A DNA stretch of 64,000 bases from Halobacteroides halobius DSM 5150 (GCF_000328625.1 NC_019978.1:1054001-1118000), one strand, 5' to 3'; shown: positions 7,033 through 15,226, numbered from the stretch's first letter. The notes: generated from the letters alone by a model not told the origin. Translations and numbers: made by a program.

Positions 7033-7548
7033 ATGTTATTAGTTAAATTATTTTTTACTTTTATGAAAATAGGAGCATTTACTTTTGGTAGCGGATATGC
7101 GATGTTGGCTTTAGCAGAAGAGGAGGTAGTAGAAGTTCATCAATGGTTAAGTGCAGAAGAATTTGCTGATGCTGTTTCTTTATCTGAAATGACTCCTGGG
7201 CCAATTATGATTAATTTAGCAACTTTTGTTGGTACTAAATTAAAAGGGACTTTTGGAGCAATAATAGCCAGTTTAGGTTTGATTATTCCTCCAATTATTG
7301 CTTTAATAATAATTACTAGGTTATATATAGATTATAAGGATAATCAAATTGTAGATAAAATTTTTAAAGGACTTAAACCTGCTGTAATTGGATTAATTAT
7401 TACTGTAGTTATAAAATTAGGTAGGTCTACTTTTGTGGAAGTAAAGAGTGTTTTAATAACTATTATGACTATAATTAGTATATTAATAGGATTACATCCT
7501 ATTTTAGCAGTAGTTGGAGCAGGTACTTTAGGAATTATAATTTTTTAA
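7033..7548 (+). CDS. Half-size chromate (CHR family) transporter
   Basis: 171 residues, the usual size of a single-domain CHR protein; long ChrA proteins are two fused copies. Such proteins act in the membrane, and half-size ones often work as pairs. The signature includes FTFGSGYAMLALAEEEVVE (about residues 17-35) and LSEMTPGPIMINLATFVGTK (about 55-74), followed by three or four hydrophobic helices. No second half-size gene is adjacent. It lies in an operon with a DUF364 heavy-metal-chelation protein and ArsR, so an oxyanion or metal substrate is plausible but not shown. Confidence 0.85.
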   Translation: MLLVKLFFTFMKIGAFTFGSGYAMLALAEEEVVEVHQWLSAEEFADAVSLSEMTPGPIMINLATFVGTKLKGTFGAIIASLGLIIPPIIALIIITRLYIDYKDNQIVDKIFKGLKPAVIGLIITVVIKLGRSTFVEVKSVLITIMTIISILIGLHPILAVVGAGTLGIIIF

Positions 7549-7562
7549 AGGAGATATTAAAA

Positions 7563-8309
7563 ATGATTAATAAGATTAGGACTAAGCTAATTAATTTAGT
7601 TGAAGAAAATAATTTAAGAGATAAGGAAATTGAGATTACTGCTAGACCATTATCTACTAAGGAAGCTATTGGAGAAACTACTAGAGAAGACTTCCCCTTA
7701 CAAACTGGAAAAGAAGTGCTTATTCAAGCTAAATTTAAAGGTTGTTTAGGTCAAGCATTTACTGATACTCCTAAAAGTTTTAGTGGAACAATAGATGATA
7801 TTTTGAATCTTAAATTGAATGATAATTTTAATCGAGCTTTATTAATTGCTACTTTAAATTCAATTACTAAGTATTTAGATATTACTTGTGACACTATTCA
7901 TTGTAAAGATGATGAGCCAGAAAATTGTGGAGAAGAAATAGCAACTAGAATAGCAACTGAGTATAAGGTGGATAATAAAATAGGAATTATTGGTTTTCAA
8001 CCGGCTATTATCGAAAATATTGTGCAAATGTTTGATGCAGAAAAAGTAAGAGTTACTGATTTAAATCCAGATAATATTAATACTATAATAGCAGGAGTTA
8101 AAGTTTGGGATGGGAAAGAAAAAACAGAAAAGTTAGTTAAAGAAAGTGATCTTGTGTTAGCTACTGGTTCAACAGTAGTTAATAATTCATTAGAGGAGAT
8201 TATAAATCTAACAGAGAATTATAATAAAAAGTTAATTTTATTTGGAACTACTATTGCTGGGACTGCTGCTTTATTAGAATTAGATAGAATATGCCCTTAT
8301 AGTTGTTAA
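7563..8309 (+). CDS. DUF4213/DUF364 putative heavy-metal chelation protein
   Basis: 248 residues, AAGGAG SD, ATG start. DUF364 proteins have an enolase-like N-terminal fold (DUF4213) and a Rossmann-like C-terminal domain predicted to bind metals or metal cofactors. The sequence shows KGCLGQAFTDTP near residue 60, IGIIGFQPAIIENI (about 140-153), the ATGSTVVNNSLEEI segment (about 200-213) and FGTTIAGTAALL near the C-terminus. Several cysteines lie at CDTIHCKDDEPENCGEE and CPYSC. It sits between the chromate transporter and arsR. The ligand is unknown. Confidence 0.8.
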   Translation: MINKIRTKLINLVEENNLRDKEIEITARPLSTKEAIGETTREDFPLQTGKEVLIQAKFKGCLGQAFTDTPKSFSGTIDDILNLKLNDNFNRALLIATLNSITKYLDITCDTIHCKDDEPENCGEEIATRIATEYKVDNKIGIIGFQPAIIENIVQMFDAEKVRVTDLNPDNINTIIAGVKVWDGKEKTEKLVKESDLVLATGSTVVNNSLEEIINLTENYNKKLILFGTTIAGTAALLELDRICPYSC

Positions 8310-8331
8310 ATTATTTATAGGAGGAATTGAA

Positions 8332-8634
8332 TTGGAAGAATTAGTTACTAATTTAAAAGCGATAGCTGATGCAAACCGATTAAAATTATTAGCTTTATTA
8401 TTAAATAAAGACTATTGTGTTAAAGCATTAGCTAAGGAATTAGAAATTTCTGAATCGGCTGTCTCTCAACATTTAAAAAAACTTCGAGAAGCTGGTCTAG
8501 TAATTGGAATAAAGAAGGGATATTGGGTTCATTATTCAGCTAAGGATGAAAAATTAGTAACTTTAGCTGATAAACTTAAAAATCTTTCTTCTTTTGTTGA
8601 CCATCAAGATAACAGTTGTTGTAAAAATCAATAA
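8332..8634 (+). CDS. ArsR-family transcriptional repressor
   Basis: 100 residues from a TTG start (AGGAGG upstream). It is a winged-helix ArsR/SmtB regulator: LKAIADANRLKLLALLL (helix 1-2), then the HTH ELEISESAVSQHLKKLREAG and a beta-wing (GYWVHYSA). ArsR-type cysteines near the recognition helix are partly present (DYCVKAL), and the C-terminus ends SCCKNQ, so cysteine metal or metalloid sensing is possible. It is the last gene of the operon starting at 6260. The palindrome at 6215 is the obvious candidate binding site. Confidence 0.85.
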   Translation: MEELVTNLKAIADANRLKLLALLLNKDYCVKALAKELEISESAVSQHLKKLREAGLVIGIKKGYWVHYSAKDEKLVTLADKLKNLSSFVDHQDNSCCKNQ

Positions 8635-8654
8635 TTATAAAACCAGATTATAAA

Positions 8655-8822
8655 GTTATAAGAGTAGAATTAAATGTAAGAAAAGATATTATGGCTACTA
8701 TGTTAAATACACTATTATTAGTTCCATTACATTGTACTGGATTTAAAACTGTAAAAGCAATGATGCAGAAATTTAAGGATAAAGTAAAGTTAGGTCAAGT
8801 AGGAGAAAAGTTTATTTTTTAA
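8655..8822 (+). pseudogene. 3' remnant of an MBL-fold metallo-hydrolase
   Basis: About 55 residues in one frame ending at TAA 8820-8822 include VPLHCTGFKTVKAMMQKF and KVKLGQVGEKF. The HCTG motif followed by a helix and a V-G-x-K/R ending is characteristic of the C-terminus of MBL-fold proteins related to the 7,8-dihydropterin-methyl-ribofuranosylaminobenzene synthase group. The metal-binding HxHxDH portion is absent. An ATG at 8691 could give 43 residues, but this is best read as a relic. Confidence 0.7.
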
Positions 8823-8903
8823 TAAATGAAATCAAGTAGTTAATCTAAGTTGATATCTTCTAATAATCTATGATATAATTTAAGAAAAAATGGAGATGAT
8901 AAT

Positions 8904-9287
8904 ATGGTTCGCCCTACTAAAAAGCGAAGAGTAGAATATATACCAGAAGTTAAATTTTTCAAACCAGCTGGAATTCCTAAATGCGATTTAAAAAAGGTGG
9001 CGTTAACTATTGAAGAAATAGAGGCAATTAGATTAAAGGATAAAGAGAGGTTAACTCAAGCTGAAGCAGCAGAACGAATGGAGGTTTCTCGACCAACTTT
9101 TCAGAGGATATTAACTAAAGCTAGAGAAAAAATTGCCGAAGGTTTGATTGAAGGGAAAGCAATTAAATTTCAGGGAGGAGATTATAAGTTCAAACCACGT
9201 TGTAAAAAATGTGGTGGAGATATTACTCCAAATCAAAAAAGAAATGGTCATCGATCTAGGAAAGAAACTTGTCCTAAATGTGAGTAG
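8904..9287 (+). CDS. DUF134 (UPF0251) DNA-binding protein with C-terminal zinc ribbon
   Basis: 127 residues. It starts MVRPTKKRRVEYIPEVKFFK, as UPF0251 proteins do, followed by KPAGIP and a sigma-factor-like HTH (LTIEEIEAIRLKDKERLTQA then AAERMEVSRPTFQRIL). The C-terminus adds a CKKCGG...CPKC zinc ribbon (about residues 101-126). These proteins are predicted regulators and often accompany MinD/NifX/DUF5320 genes, so this is probably the distal part of that cluster. A weak promoter (TTGATA, 18 bp, TATAAT just before 8880) is visible upstream. Confidence 0.85.
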   Translation: MVRPTKKRRVEYIPEVKFFKPAGIPKCDLKKVALTIEEIEAIRLKDKERLTQAEAAERMEVSRPTFQRILTKAREKIAEGLIEGKAIKFQGGDYKFKPRCKKCGGDITPNQKRNGHRSRKETCPKCE

Positions 9288-9308
9288 ATAAAATTTAGTT
9301 GAAGCTTC

Positions 9309-9337
9309 TTGACAGAAGGTTATATCTATAGTATAAT
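9309..9337 (+). promoter_or_regulatory. tRNA-Pro promoter
   Basis: Consensus TTGACA (9309-9314), 17-bp spacer, TATAAT (9332-9337), 30 bp before the tRNA. Confidence 0.8.
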
Positions 9338-9366
9338 TTTGTACAAAAATAGATGTTATTTACTGT

Positions 9367-9443
9367 CGGGCTGTGGCGCAGTTTGGTAGCGCACTATGCT
9401 GGGGGCGTAGGGGTCGCTGGTTCAAATCCAGTCAGCCCGACCA
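9367..9443 (+). tRNA. tRNA-Pro (anticodon GGG)
   Basis: A 77-nt cloverleaf. The acceptor CGGGCTG pairs with CAGCCCG, with discriminator A and encoded CCA. The D-arm is GCGCAGTTTGGTAGCGC. The anticodon stem CTATG/CGTAG holds loop CTGGGGG, with GGG at positions 34-36. The T-arm carries TTCAAAT. Confidence 0.95.
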
Positions 9444-9468
9444 CATATTTTCCTTGGGATATCAAGGG

Positions 9469-9498
9469 GAGTCTGTCGTAATGGCAGGCTCTTTTTTT
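9469..9498 (+). terminator. Intrinsic terminator after tRNA-Pro
   Basis: GAGTCTG and CAGGCTC pair (one G-U) around a short loop, followed by seven T residues. Confidence 0.75.
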
Positions 9499-9569
9499 AT
9501 TTCAATTCTTTATTGTGACTTGGGGATAATATGTTATAATAAAAGTAGCATGTCATTTGGAGGGGTAAG

Positions 9570-9869
9570 ATGATAGATAAATTAGAGAAACTAAGAGAAG
9601 AAAGATTACACAATCATACTGAAGATGTTGTTTTAGAAAAAATAGAAGAGTTATTACAAGAAGATAATTTTAAGCAGATATGTACATGTGAACAGTGTTT
9701 ACTCGATATTGCATCTCATGCTTTAAATCAACTACCAGCTAAATATACTACTAGTTCTAAAGGGGAAGTTATGACTCGTTTAGATGAATTTGAAGAACAG
9801 CCTCAGGTTGACTTTGAGTTAAAAGTAATTCAGGCAATAAAAATTGTAGCTAAAAATCCAAACCATTAA
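9570..9869 (+). CDS. ComFB-family late competence protein
   Basis: 99 residues, ATG with GGAGGGG upstream and a TATAAT at about 9535. ComFB-like features: NHTEDVVLEKIEELL, then CTCEQCLLDIASHALNQLPA (cysteines CxCxxC) and the YTTSSKGEVMTRL block. Bacillus ComFB is encoded with the competence helicase ComFA, but free-standing ComFB-like proteins of unknown role are widespread. No other com gene is in the window. It is of interest here because of the uptake-sequence-like heptamer described in the findings. Confidence 0.85.
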   Translation: MIDKLEKLREERLHNHTEDVVLEKIEELLQEDNFKQICTCEQCLLDIASHALNQLPAKYTTSSKGEVMTRLDEFEEQPQVDFELKVIQAIKIVAKNPNH

Positions 9870-9873
9870 AAAA

Positions 9874-9900
9874 TACCCGGGCCAATTGGTCGGGGGGTTT
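9874..9900 (+). terminator. Probable terminator after comFB-like gene
   Basis: ACCCGGGCC-AATT-GGTCGGGGGGT forms an imperfect GC-rich stem followed by TTTATTAT. It contains one GGGCCAA heptamer. Confidence 0.5.
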
Positions 9901-10003
9901 ATTATATAAGAAGGAATATTTGGGATTTTATTTAGCTTAGCAAGCATCTTAACTTGATCCGGTAGATGACTTTAAGATATGAATAAAAATTTTAAAATTA
10001 ATT

Positions 10004-10032
10004 TTGACAATCATGTAATCATGTGTTAATAT
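10004..10032 (+). promoter_or_regulatory. Promoter of cold-shock gene, copy 1
   Basis: TTGACA (10004-10009), 17-bp spacer, TAATAT (10027-10032). A roughly 65-nt leader follows that is nearly identical to the leader of the second copy, as expected for cold-shock mRNAs with regulatory 5' UTRs. Confidence 0.65.
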
Positions 10033-10101
10033 AATAATATATTGATTGATGAGACAGTTCAATTGATAAATTTTTTGAATTTTTTAGGAGGAGTTTGTGT
10101 A

Positions 10102-10302
10102 ATGGAACAAGGTAATGTTAAATGGTTTGACGGAGAAAAAGGTTATGGATTTATTGAGCGTGAAACAGGAGATGACGTATTCGTTCATTTTTCTGCAATT
10201 GAAGAAGAAGGATTCAAGAGTTTAGAAGATGGTCAGGCAGTAGAATTTGAAGTAGTTGAGGGAGATCGTGGACCTCAAGCTGAATCAGTCGTCAAACTAT
10301 AA
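10102..10302 (+). CDS. Cold-shock protein, copy 1
   Basis: 66 residues, the standard length. It is an OB-fold single-stranded nucleic acid-binding protein. The RNP1-type motif is KGYGFIE (about residues 13-19) and the RNP2-type motif is VFVHFSAI (about 26-33). The ATG at 10102 is preceded by TAGGAGGAG; upstream in-frame codons from 10042 lie in the untranslated leader. It differs from the second copy (12175) at only two residues, and both carry the same promoter type, leader and terminator. Confidence 0.95.
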   Translation: MEQGNVKWFDGEKGYGFIERETGDDVFVHFSAIEEEGFKSLEDGQAVEFEVVEGDRGPQAESVVKL

Positions 10303-10321
10303 TTAACATAGATTACGACTA

Positions 10322-10350
10322 AAGCCCTCGGGATATTATCCCGAGGGCTT
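10322..10350 (+). terminator. Intrinsic terminator of cold-shock gene, copy 1
   Basis: AAGCCCTCGGGAT and its complement around loop ATT, then TGTTTTTTT. The same terminator occurs at 12394. Confidence 0.9.
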
Positions 10351-10501
10351 GTTTTTTTATAAGAAGATATTGATCTCTAGTATTATAAAGATCCTGGGCC
10401 AATTAATAATGATCTAGAATTTTTTATTTATTATAATCATTTAAAATGCTTACTGAATTATCATTAAGGACGAAAAGAATTGCTGGGGAATTTTAATGCA
10501 T

Positions 10502-10510
10502 CAGCTAAAG
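10502..10510. repeat. Left 9-bp target-site duplication of the ISLre2 element
   Basis: CAGCTAAAG, identical to 12062-12070. Nine bp is the usual duplication length for ISLre2-family insertion. Confidence 0.85.
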
Positions 10511-10555
10511 GATAGCGTAAAAAAAGTATAGGTGAATTTATCCAAAAAATTAGAA

Positions 10556-10620
10556 AAGAGCCACTCCTTTTGATAAGGTATTGTTAACCACAACAAAACC
10601 AAAGAAAGGAGATGGCTCTT
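10556..10620 (+). promoter_or_regulatory. Hairpin that would hide the transposase ribosome-binding site
   Basis: AAGAGCCACTCCTTT (10556-10570) pairs with AAAGGAGATGGCTCTT (10605-10620): 15 pairs with one bulged base. The right arm contains the SD (AAGGAG) and ends at the ATG at 10621. Transcripts entering from outside would fold the SD away, a known self-limiting device in IS elements such as IS10. Confidence 0.7.
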
Positions 10621-12013
10621 ATGGACAATATTATACAACAATTTGAGGAAAATATCAGCATTGAATTAGAAAAAATATTAAAAGAGGTGCTATTAGATTC
10701 AGGAAGGGATATATCAGAAGTAATAAATTTAATCAAAAGTAATCTTGATGAGTTAGGTAGAAAGCTTTCTAAATGGGTTATAGAAATAGTAGATGAAACA
10801 ATAAAGGAAAGTACTAAAAGAAAAAAGAATGGAAGATAGTAAAAAAGAAACAAAGAAAATTAATGACTAAGTTTGGGGAAGTGAAGTATAAAAGAAGATA
10901 TTATCGTTCTAAAAGCAGTGATAAGTATAAATATTTAGCAGAAGAAAGATTAGGAATAAAGAAATATCAAAGGATGGATAGTTCGTTAGAAGCTGAATTA
11001 GTAGATTTAGCATCGGAAAATGCTTATAATAAGGTAGGTAAAGAGGCAGTAGACGATTTAGAAATAAGTGACCAAACAGTGATGAATAAGGTAAGAAAGC
11101 TAGGGCAAATAGAAAACAATGAATTAAATGAAGTAACAGAAAAACGGGAAGTAAACTGTTTGTATATAGAAGCAGATGAAGATCATGTAGCTTTACAAAA
11201 TGGGAAGAAATCAATGCCTAGATTAGTTTATATTCATGAAGGAATAAGTGAAGTTGGAGATAAGAGAGAATTAAAGAATAAATACTATTTTTCTGGAGTA
11301 TATAAAGATTCAGAAGAGCTGTGGTTAGAAGTACTGGATTATATAGATGAAAATTATAAGTTAGAGAAAGTGGAAAAGATCTTTTTACTAGGGGATGGAG
11401 CACCATGGATTAAAAGCGGCTTAAAGTGGCTTCCTAAGTCTAAATACATATTAGATAGATATCATTTAATTAAGTATTTTAGGAGAGCTAGTAGATATGG
11501 AAGAAAAGAAGTTAAAGAAAAACTGTGGAGTGGATTAGAAGAACCAGACCAAGAGTTAGTTAAAGAAGCTTTTAGTGAATTGATATCTAATGAAGAAAAT
11601 GAGAAAAGAAAGAGTTTAATTAGAAAATCACGTCATTATATTTACAATAATTGGGATGGAATAGTGAATTATACCCAGGATAAAGATGCAATTGGTTGTA
11701 GTGCTGAGGGACATATAAGCCATATATTGGCAGATAGATTAAGTTCAAGACCAATGGCTTGGTCAAAGACTGGTGTTGATCAAATGTCTAGATTACAAGC
11801 ATTTAAGTTTAATGGTGGAAATAAAGAAAAACTGAAAGAATTGTTTTTGAGAAAGGAAGAAAAAATAAAAAAGAAGAAACTTTAACAGAGATTGAATCTA
11901 AAACGATAAATAGTAAGTTAAAAAAGAAGTTTGCTCAATCTAAGAAGAATATACCTAGCATAAATATAGGAAGAAGAACAGGTTTAACTAGAGCTTTAAA
12001 GGCAATTGTTTGA
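10621..12013 (+). pseudogene. ISLre2 (UPF0236) transposase with two frame changes
   Basis: The intact reading is about 464 residues. The first part, from ATG 10621, ends TKRKKNGR at TAG 10837-10839. The main part continues one base back (KKEWKIV...MTKFGEVKYKRRYYRS) to TAA at 11883-11885. The tail continues again one base back (TLTEIESKTINSK...GRRTGLTRALKAIV) to TGA 12011-12013. Family features are VNCLYIEADEDHVALQ, FLLGDGAPWIKSGL and YILDRYHLIKYF. Both shifts are -1 and lie exactly on A AAA AAG heptamers (10821-10827, 11867-11873). They could be programmed slippage sites, homopolymer mutations or sequencing errors. ISLre2 transposases are normally one frame. Confidence 0.8.
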
Positions 12014-12061
12014 TTGGGAAAATAATTTTTAACTATTAACCTATAAAAAATTGATGCTATC

Positions 12062-12070
12062 CAGCTAAAG
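12062..12070. repeat. Right 9-bp target-site duplication of the ISLre2 element
   Basis: CAGCTAAAG, matching 10502-10510. Confidence 0.85.
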
Positions 12071-12077
12071 AAGTTGT

Positions 12078-12106
12078 TTGACAATCGTTTAATTATGTGT
12101 TAATAT
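12078..12106 (+). promoter_or_regulatory. Promoter of cold-shock gene, copy 2
   Basis: TTGACA (12078-12083), 17-bp spacer, TAATAT (12101-12106). The spacer and leader are nearly the same as in copy 1. Confidence 0.65.
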
Positions 12107-12174
12107 AATAATAGATTAATTGATGAAATAGTTCAATTGATGAATTTTCAGATTTTTTAGGAGGAGTTTGTATA

Positions 12175-12375
12175 ATGGAACAAGGTAATGTTAAATGGTT
12201 TGACGGAGAAAAAGGTTATGGATTTATCGAACGTGAAGCAGGAGATGACGTATTCGTTCATTTTTCTGCAATTGAAGAAGAAGGATTCAAGAATTTAGAA
12301 GATGGTCAGGCAGTAGAATTTGAAGTAGTTGAGGGAGATCGTGGACCTCAAGCTGAATCAGTCGTCAAACTATAA
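12175..12375 (+). CDS. Cold-shock protein, copy 2
   Basis: 66 residues. It differs from copy 1 only at residue 22 (A for T) and residue 41 (N for S). It has the same KGYGFIE and VFVHFSAI nucleic-acid-binding motifs and the same AGGAGGAG ribosome site. Gene, leader, promoter and terminator were duplicated as a unit; the ISLre2 element now lies between the copies, just upstream of this promoter. Confidence 0.95.
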   Translation: MEQGNVKWFDGEKGYGFIEREAGDDVFVHFSAIEEEGFKNLEDGQAVEFEVVEGDRGPQAESVVKL

Positions 12376-12393
12376 TTAATATAGAGTACGGCT

Positions 12394-12422
12394 AAGCCCT
12401 CGGGATGATATCCCGAGGGCTT
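12394..12422 (+). terminator. Intrinsic terminator of cold-shock gene, copy 2
   Basis: AAGCCCTCGGGAT and its complement around loop GAT, followed by GTTTTTTT. A second, weaker hairpin with a T-run lies at about 12464-12490. Confidence 0.9.
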
Positions 12423-12586
12423 GTTTTTTTGTAAAGTTATATTTAAAGTTACTACCCTCAGGCCAAGAGCTTGGGGGTTTTTTAGTTAAAAAAGGTAATT
12501 TATTATAAACCGAGAATTAAATTAAAAGCTTGTAAGTTTTTTATCAATAATAATAGATAAAAAGTATTATTGGGAGGGTAGTTAGA

Positions 12587-15178
12587 ATGAATTCAATTAA
12601 TTTTTCTTTCTTAAAAAATAAGTGGCCTGATCTAAATGAATTAGGTAAATTAGCAGAAAAGAATCTATATAGTGACCCTAATACAACATTATTCAAATTA
12701 CGAAAGTTTGGAGAAAGAATAGTAGATTATATTTTTGAATATGAGAATATAACAGAATTAAAAGATAAGAGGCAATTTAATAAACTTAAAAGATTAGAAA
12801 AAGAAGAATTAATGGATGATAAGATATTAGAAATTTTTCATTCATTACGAAAAACAGGAAATGAAGCTGTTCATAATTCTTATGATTGTAGTGAGGATGC
12901 TAAAAGATTAATATCTTTAGCCTATGAAGCTGGAGTCTGGTTTATGCAACTTTATGATGAGTGGGATTTTGAACCAGAGGGATTTAAGTTACCAGATGAA
13001 AAAATGATGACTTTTTTAGATAGTAATAGAAAATTTATAACAACTGATCCTTTTGGAACTCAAGATAAGAAAGCAGAGAAGAAAGTTTGGAAAGCAGTTA
13101 AGAAATCATTTAGAGATAAAGAGTGTTTGGCTTATTGGAAGTATCCTATCTTTTCTAAGCGTGGAGAAGATCGCAGTGAACCTGATGTCTTACTTGTTGA
13201 TAAAGATCTAGGTTTAGTTGTATTAGAAGTTAATGAAGTAACTATAGATCAAATTAGTAGTATTAATGGTGGAGATTGGAGATATATAGACTTTACTAGA
13301 GATTATGGCTCTCCAATTAAAGAAGTTGAAGATCAATTATTTGCTTTATTAGGTTATTGTAATTCAGAACGAGAATTAAGAAGGAAAGTAACAGGAAGGT
13401 CAATTGTTACTCTACCAAATATTACTCGAAAAGAGTGGGAAAATAGCAATTTACCAGAAGTAAAAGAAGTTGGCCCGATTATTTTCGGGGATCAACTAGG
13501 AGAAAAAACTTTAGTAGAGGCGATTAATAAATGGAGACCAATGGCCGTAGGTCAGAAGTTAGATAATCAAAAGTGGAAGACATTAATTTCAGTTTTAACA
13601 GGTACAGTTCTATATCGACAGAAGGATAGTCATGATAATAAAGATAGACAGACTCGAGCTGGAGTAAAGAAAGAAATTAAAGAACAGTTACATAAGATTG
13701 ATCTTAAGCAAGAGAATATTGGAAAGACTATTCCACCAGGTCCTCAACGAATAAGAGGGATAGCTGGATCAGGCAAGAGTGTATTGTTGGCCCAAAAGGC
13801 GGCACATATGCATTTAAAGAATCCTGACTGGAAGATAGCCTTAGTATTCTTTACTCGTAGTTTATATGATGCTACTATTCAGCAACTAGATAGGTGGATG
13901 AAAAGGTTTACTAATGGAGAACAAGGTTATGATTCCCAAAAAGATACAAATTTAGAAGTATTACATGCTTGGGGGTCTAAAAACCAGGCTGGATTTTATC
14001 GTAAGGTCTGTGAAGAACATGGAGTCAAAGCTTTAGGAGCTATGAATAATAAACTAGGTGATAGAGATCCTAATCAGAAGTTGATTATGGCAGCTAAAAT
14101 ATTTTTACAGGAAACTAGTAATATAAATCAGTTGTATGATGCTATTTTAATTGATGAAGCCCAAGATTTAGTGGCAGATGATAGTGATTTAAAGTATGAA
14201 GGTAAACAACCTTTCTTTTGGTTAGCTTATAAAGTCTTAAAAGAGGTTAGTGATGATTATCAGAGACGATTAATCTGGGCTTATGATGAAGCTCAAAGTT
14301 TAACTTCCTTAAATATTCCTACAGCTCCTGAGTTATTTGGCGATGATCCTAAGTTTAAAAGAATGGTTAGTGGATTTCATGATGGTGGGATTAGAAAAAG
14401 TGAAATTATGCATAAGTGTTATCGAACTCCTGGGCCAATATTAGTAGCAGCTCATGCTATTGGAATGGGCTTATTAAGAGAAGAAGGTATGTTAAGAGGT
14501 TTTACTAGACAAAAAGATTGGGAAAATGTAGGTTATGAAGTTAGAGAAGGTAGCTTTAGGCTAGGAAATGAAATTGTATTACATCGCCCTAAGAAGACTA
14601 CTCCTAATCGGGTACCAGAGTTATGGGAGGATAAGACTATAGAGTTTAATAATTATAGAACTAGAGAAGAAGAGTTAGAAACCTTAGCCAAAAATTTAAA
14701 GAAGAATATCAAGCAAGAAGGTCTTAATCCTAGCCGTGATATATTAGTTATTGCTTTGGGAGAACATAGACCTGGTTATAAATTAAAGACTAAAACAGCT
14801 AAGCTTTTACAAAAACATGATATAGATATTTATATTCCTAAAGCAATAGATAAGAATGTAATCTATCCTAGGTATCCACAAGTAGATCCTAATAAATTTT
14901 GGCATCAGGATGCAGTAACAATTGCTAATATCTTTAGAGCTAAGGGTAATGAAGCATATCTAGTCTATGTAATTGGTTTAGACGAGATAGCTAAAAATGA
15001 AGCTGATGTTAGTTTGCGTAACCAGTTATTTGTAGCTTTAACTCGGGCCAAGGGTTGGGTTAAGATAAGTGGGATTGGTAATTACACTATGTATAAGGAG
15101 CTTAAAAATGTGATTGATAGTAAGAATACATTTGAATTTGAGTTTCAACGTCCAGTAGCCGATACAATTAGTAGTTAA
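12587..15178 (+). CDS. DUF4145/NERD/UvrD-type helicase fusion protein
   Basis: 863 residues, ATG with GGGAGGG upstream. The N-terminus (about 1-130) resembles the DUF4145 HEPN-like domain found in some HsdR proteins, with the R-x7-H motif RKTGNEAVH (about 88-96). A NERD-like PD-(D/E)xK nuclease region follows (about 155-300: EPDVLLVD...LVVLEVNE); the usual ExK lysine appears as N. An SF1 helicase follows: Walker A GIAGSGKS (about 391-398), DEAQD (about 522-526), YRTPGPILVAAHAI, and the C-terminal FVALTRAKGWVKISG (about 812-826). The gene has its own terminator and opens the defence island. A DNA-processing defence role is inferred from domains and context. Confidence 0.75.
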   Translation: MNSINFSFLKNKWPDLNELGKLAEKNLYSDPNTTLFKLRKFGERIVDYIFEYENITELKDKRQFNKLKRLEKEELMDDKILEIFHSLRKTGNEAVHNSYDCSEDAKRLISLAYEAGVWFMQLYDEWDFEPEGFKLPDEKMMTFLDSNRKFITTDPFGTQDKKAEKKVWKAVKKSFRDKECLAYWKYPIFSKRGEDRSEPDVLLVDKDLGLVVLEVNEVTIDQISSINGGDWRYIDFTRDYGSPIKEVEDQLFALLGYCNSERELRRKVTGRSIVTLPNITRKEWENSNLPEVKEVGPIIFGDQLGEKTLVEAINKWRPMAVGQKLDNQKWKTLISVLTGTVLYRQKDSHDNKDRQTRAGVKKEIKEQLHKIDLKQENIGKTIPPGPQRIRGIAGSGKSVLLAQKAAHMHLKNPDWKIALVFFTRSLYDATIQQLDRWMKRFTNGEQGYDSQKDTNLEVLHAWGSKNQAGFYRKVCEEHGVKALGAMNNKLGDRDPNQKLIMAAKIFLQETSNINQLYDAILIDEAQDLVADDSDLKYEGKQPFFWLAYKVLKEVSDDYQRRLIWAYDEAQSLTSLNIPTAPELFGDDPKFKRMVSGFHDGGIRKSEIMHKCYRTPGPILVAAHAIGMGLLREEGMLRGFTRQKDWENVGYEVREGSFRLGNEIVLHRPKKTTPNRVPELWEDKTIEFNNYRTREEELETLAKNLKKNIKQEGLNPSRDILVIALGEHRPGYKLKTKTAKLLQKHDIDIYIPKAIDKNVIYPRYPQVDPNKFWHQDAVTIANIFRAKGNEAYLVYVIGLDEIAKNEADVSLRNQLFVALTRAKGWVKISGIGNYTMYKELKNVIDSKNTFEFEFQRPVADTISS

Positions 15179-15186
15179 AAATCTTG

Positions 15187-15226
15187 AATAATAAGCCATG
15201 AGTTTTAAAACTCATGGCTTATTATT
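15187..15226 (+). terminator. Intrinsic terminator
   Basis: A perfect 20-bp inverted repeat (AATAATAAGCCATGAGTTTT and complement) that can work in both directions. It separates the helicase fusion from the hsdMS-like genes. Confidence 0.8.

Larger units (their letters stand above)
10511..12061 (+). mobile_element. Complete ISLre2-family insertion sequence (1551 bp)
   Basis: The ends are imperfect inverted repeats: the left starts GATAGCG, with TATAGGTGAAT further in; the right, read on the minus strand, starts GATAGCATC, with TATAGGTTAAT. The element is flanked by CAGCTAAAG on both sides. It carries one transposase gene broken by two frame changes. It landed only 7 bp upstream of the -35 box of the second cold-shock gene, leaving that promoter intact. 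Confidence 0.9.

Noticed and set aside
9373-9573. Open frame overlapping the tRNA-Pro gene and its terminator
   Set aside because: The first half is the tRNA itself and the rest runs through the terminator; the product has no protein-like pattern.
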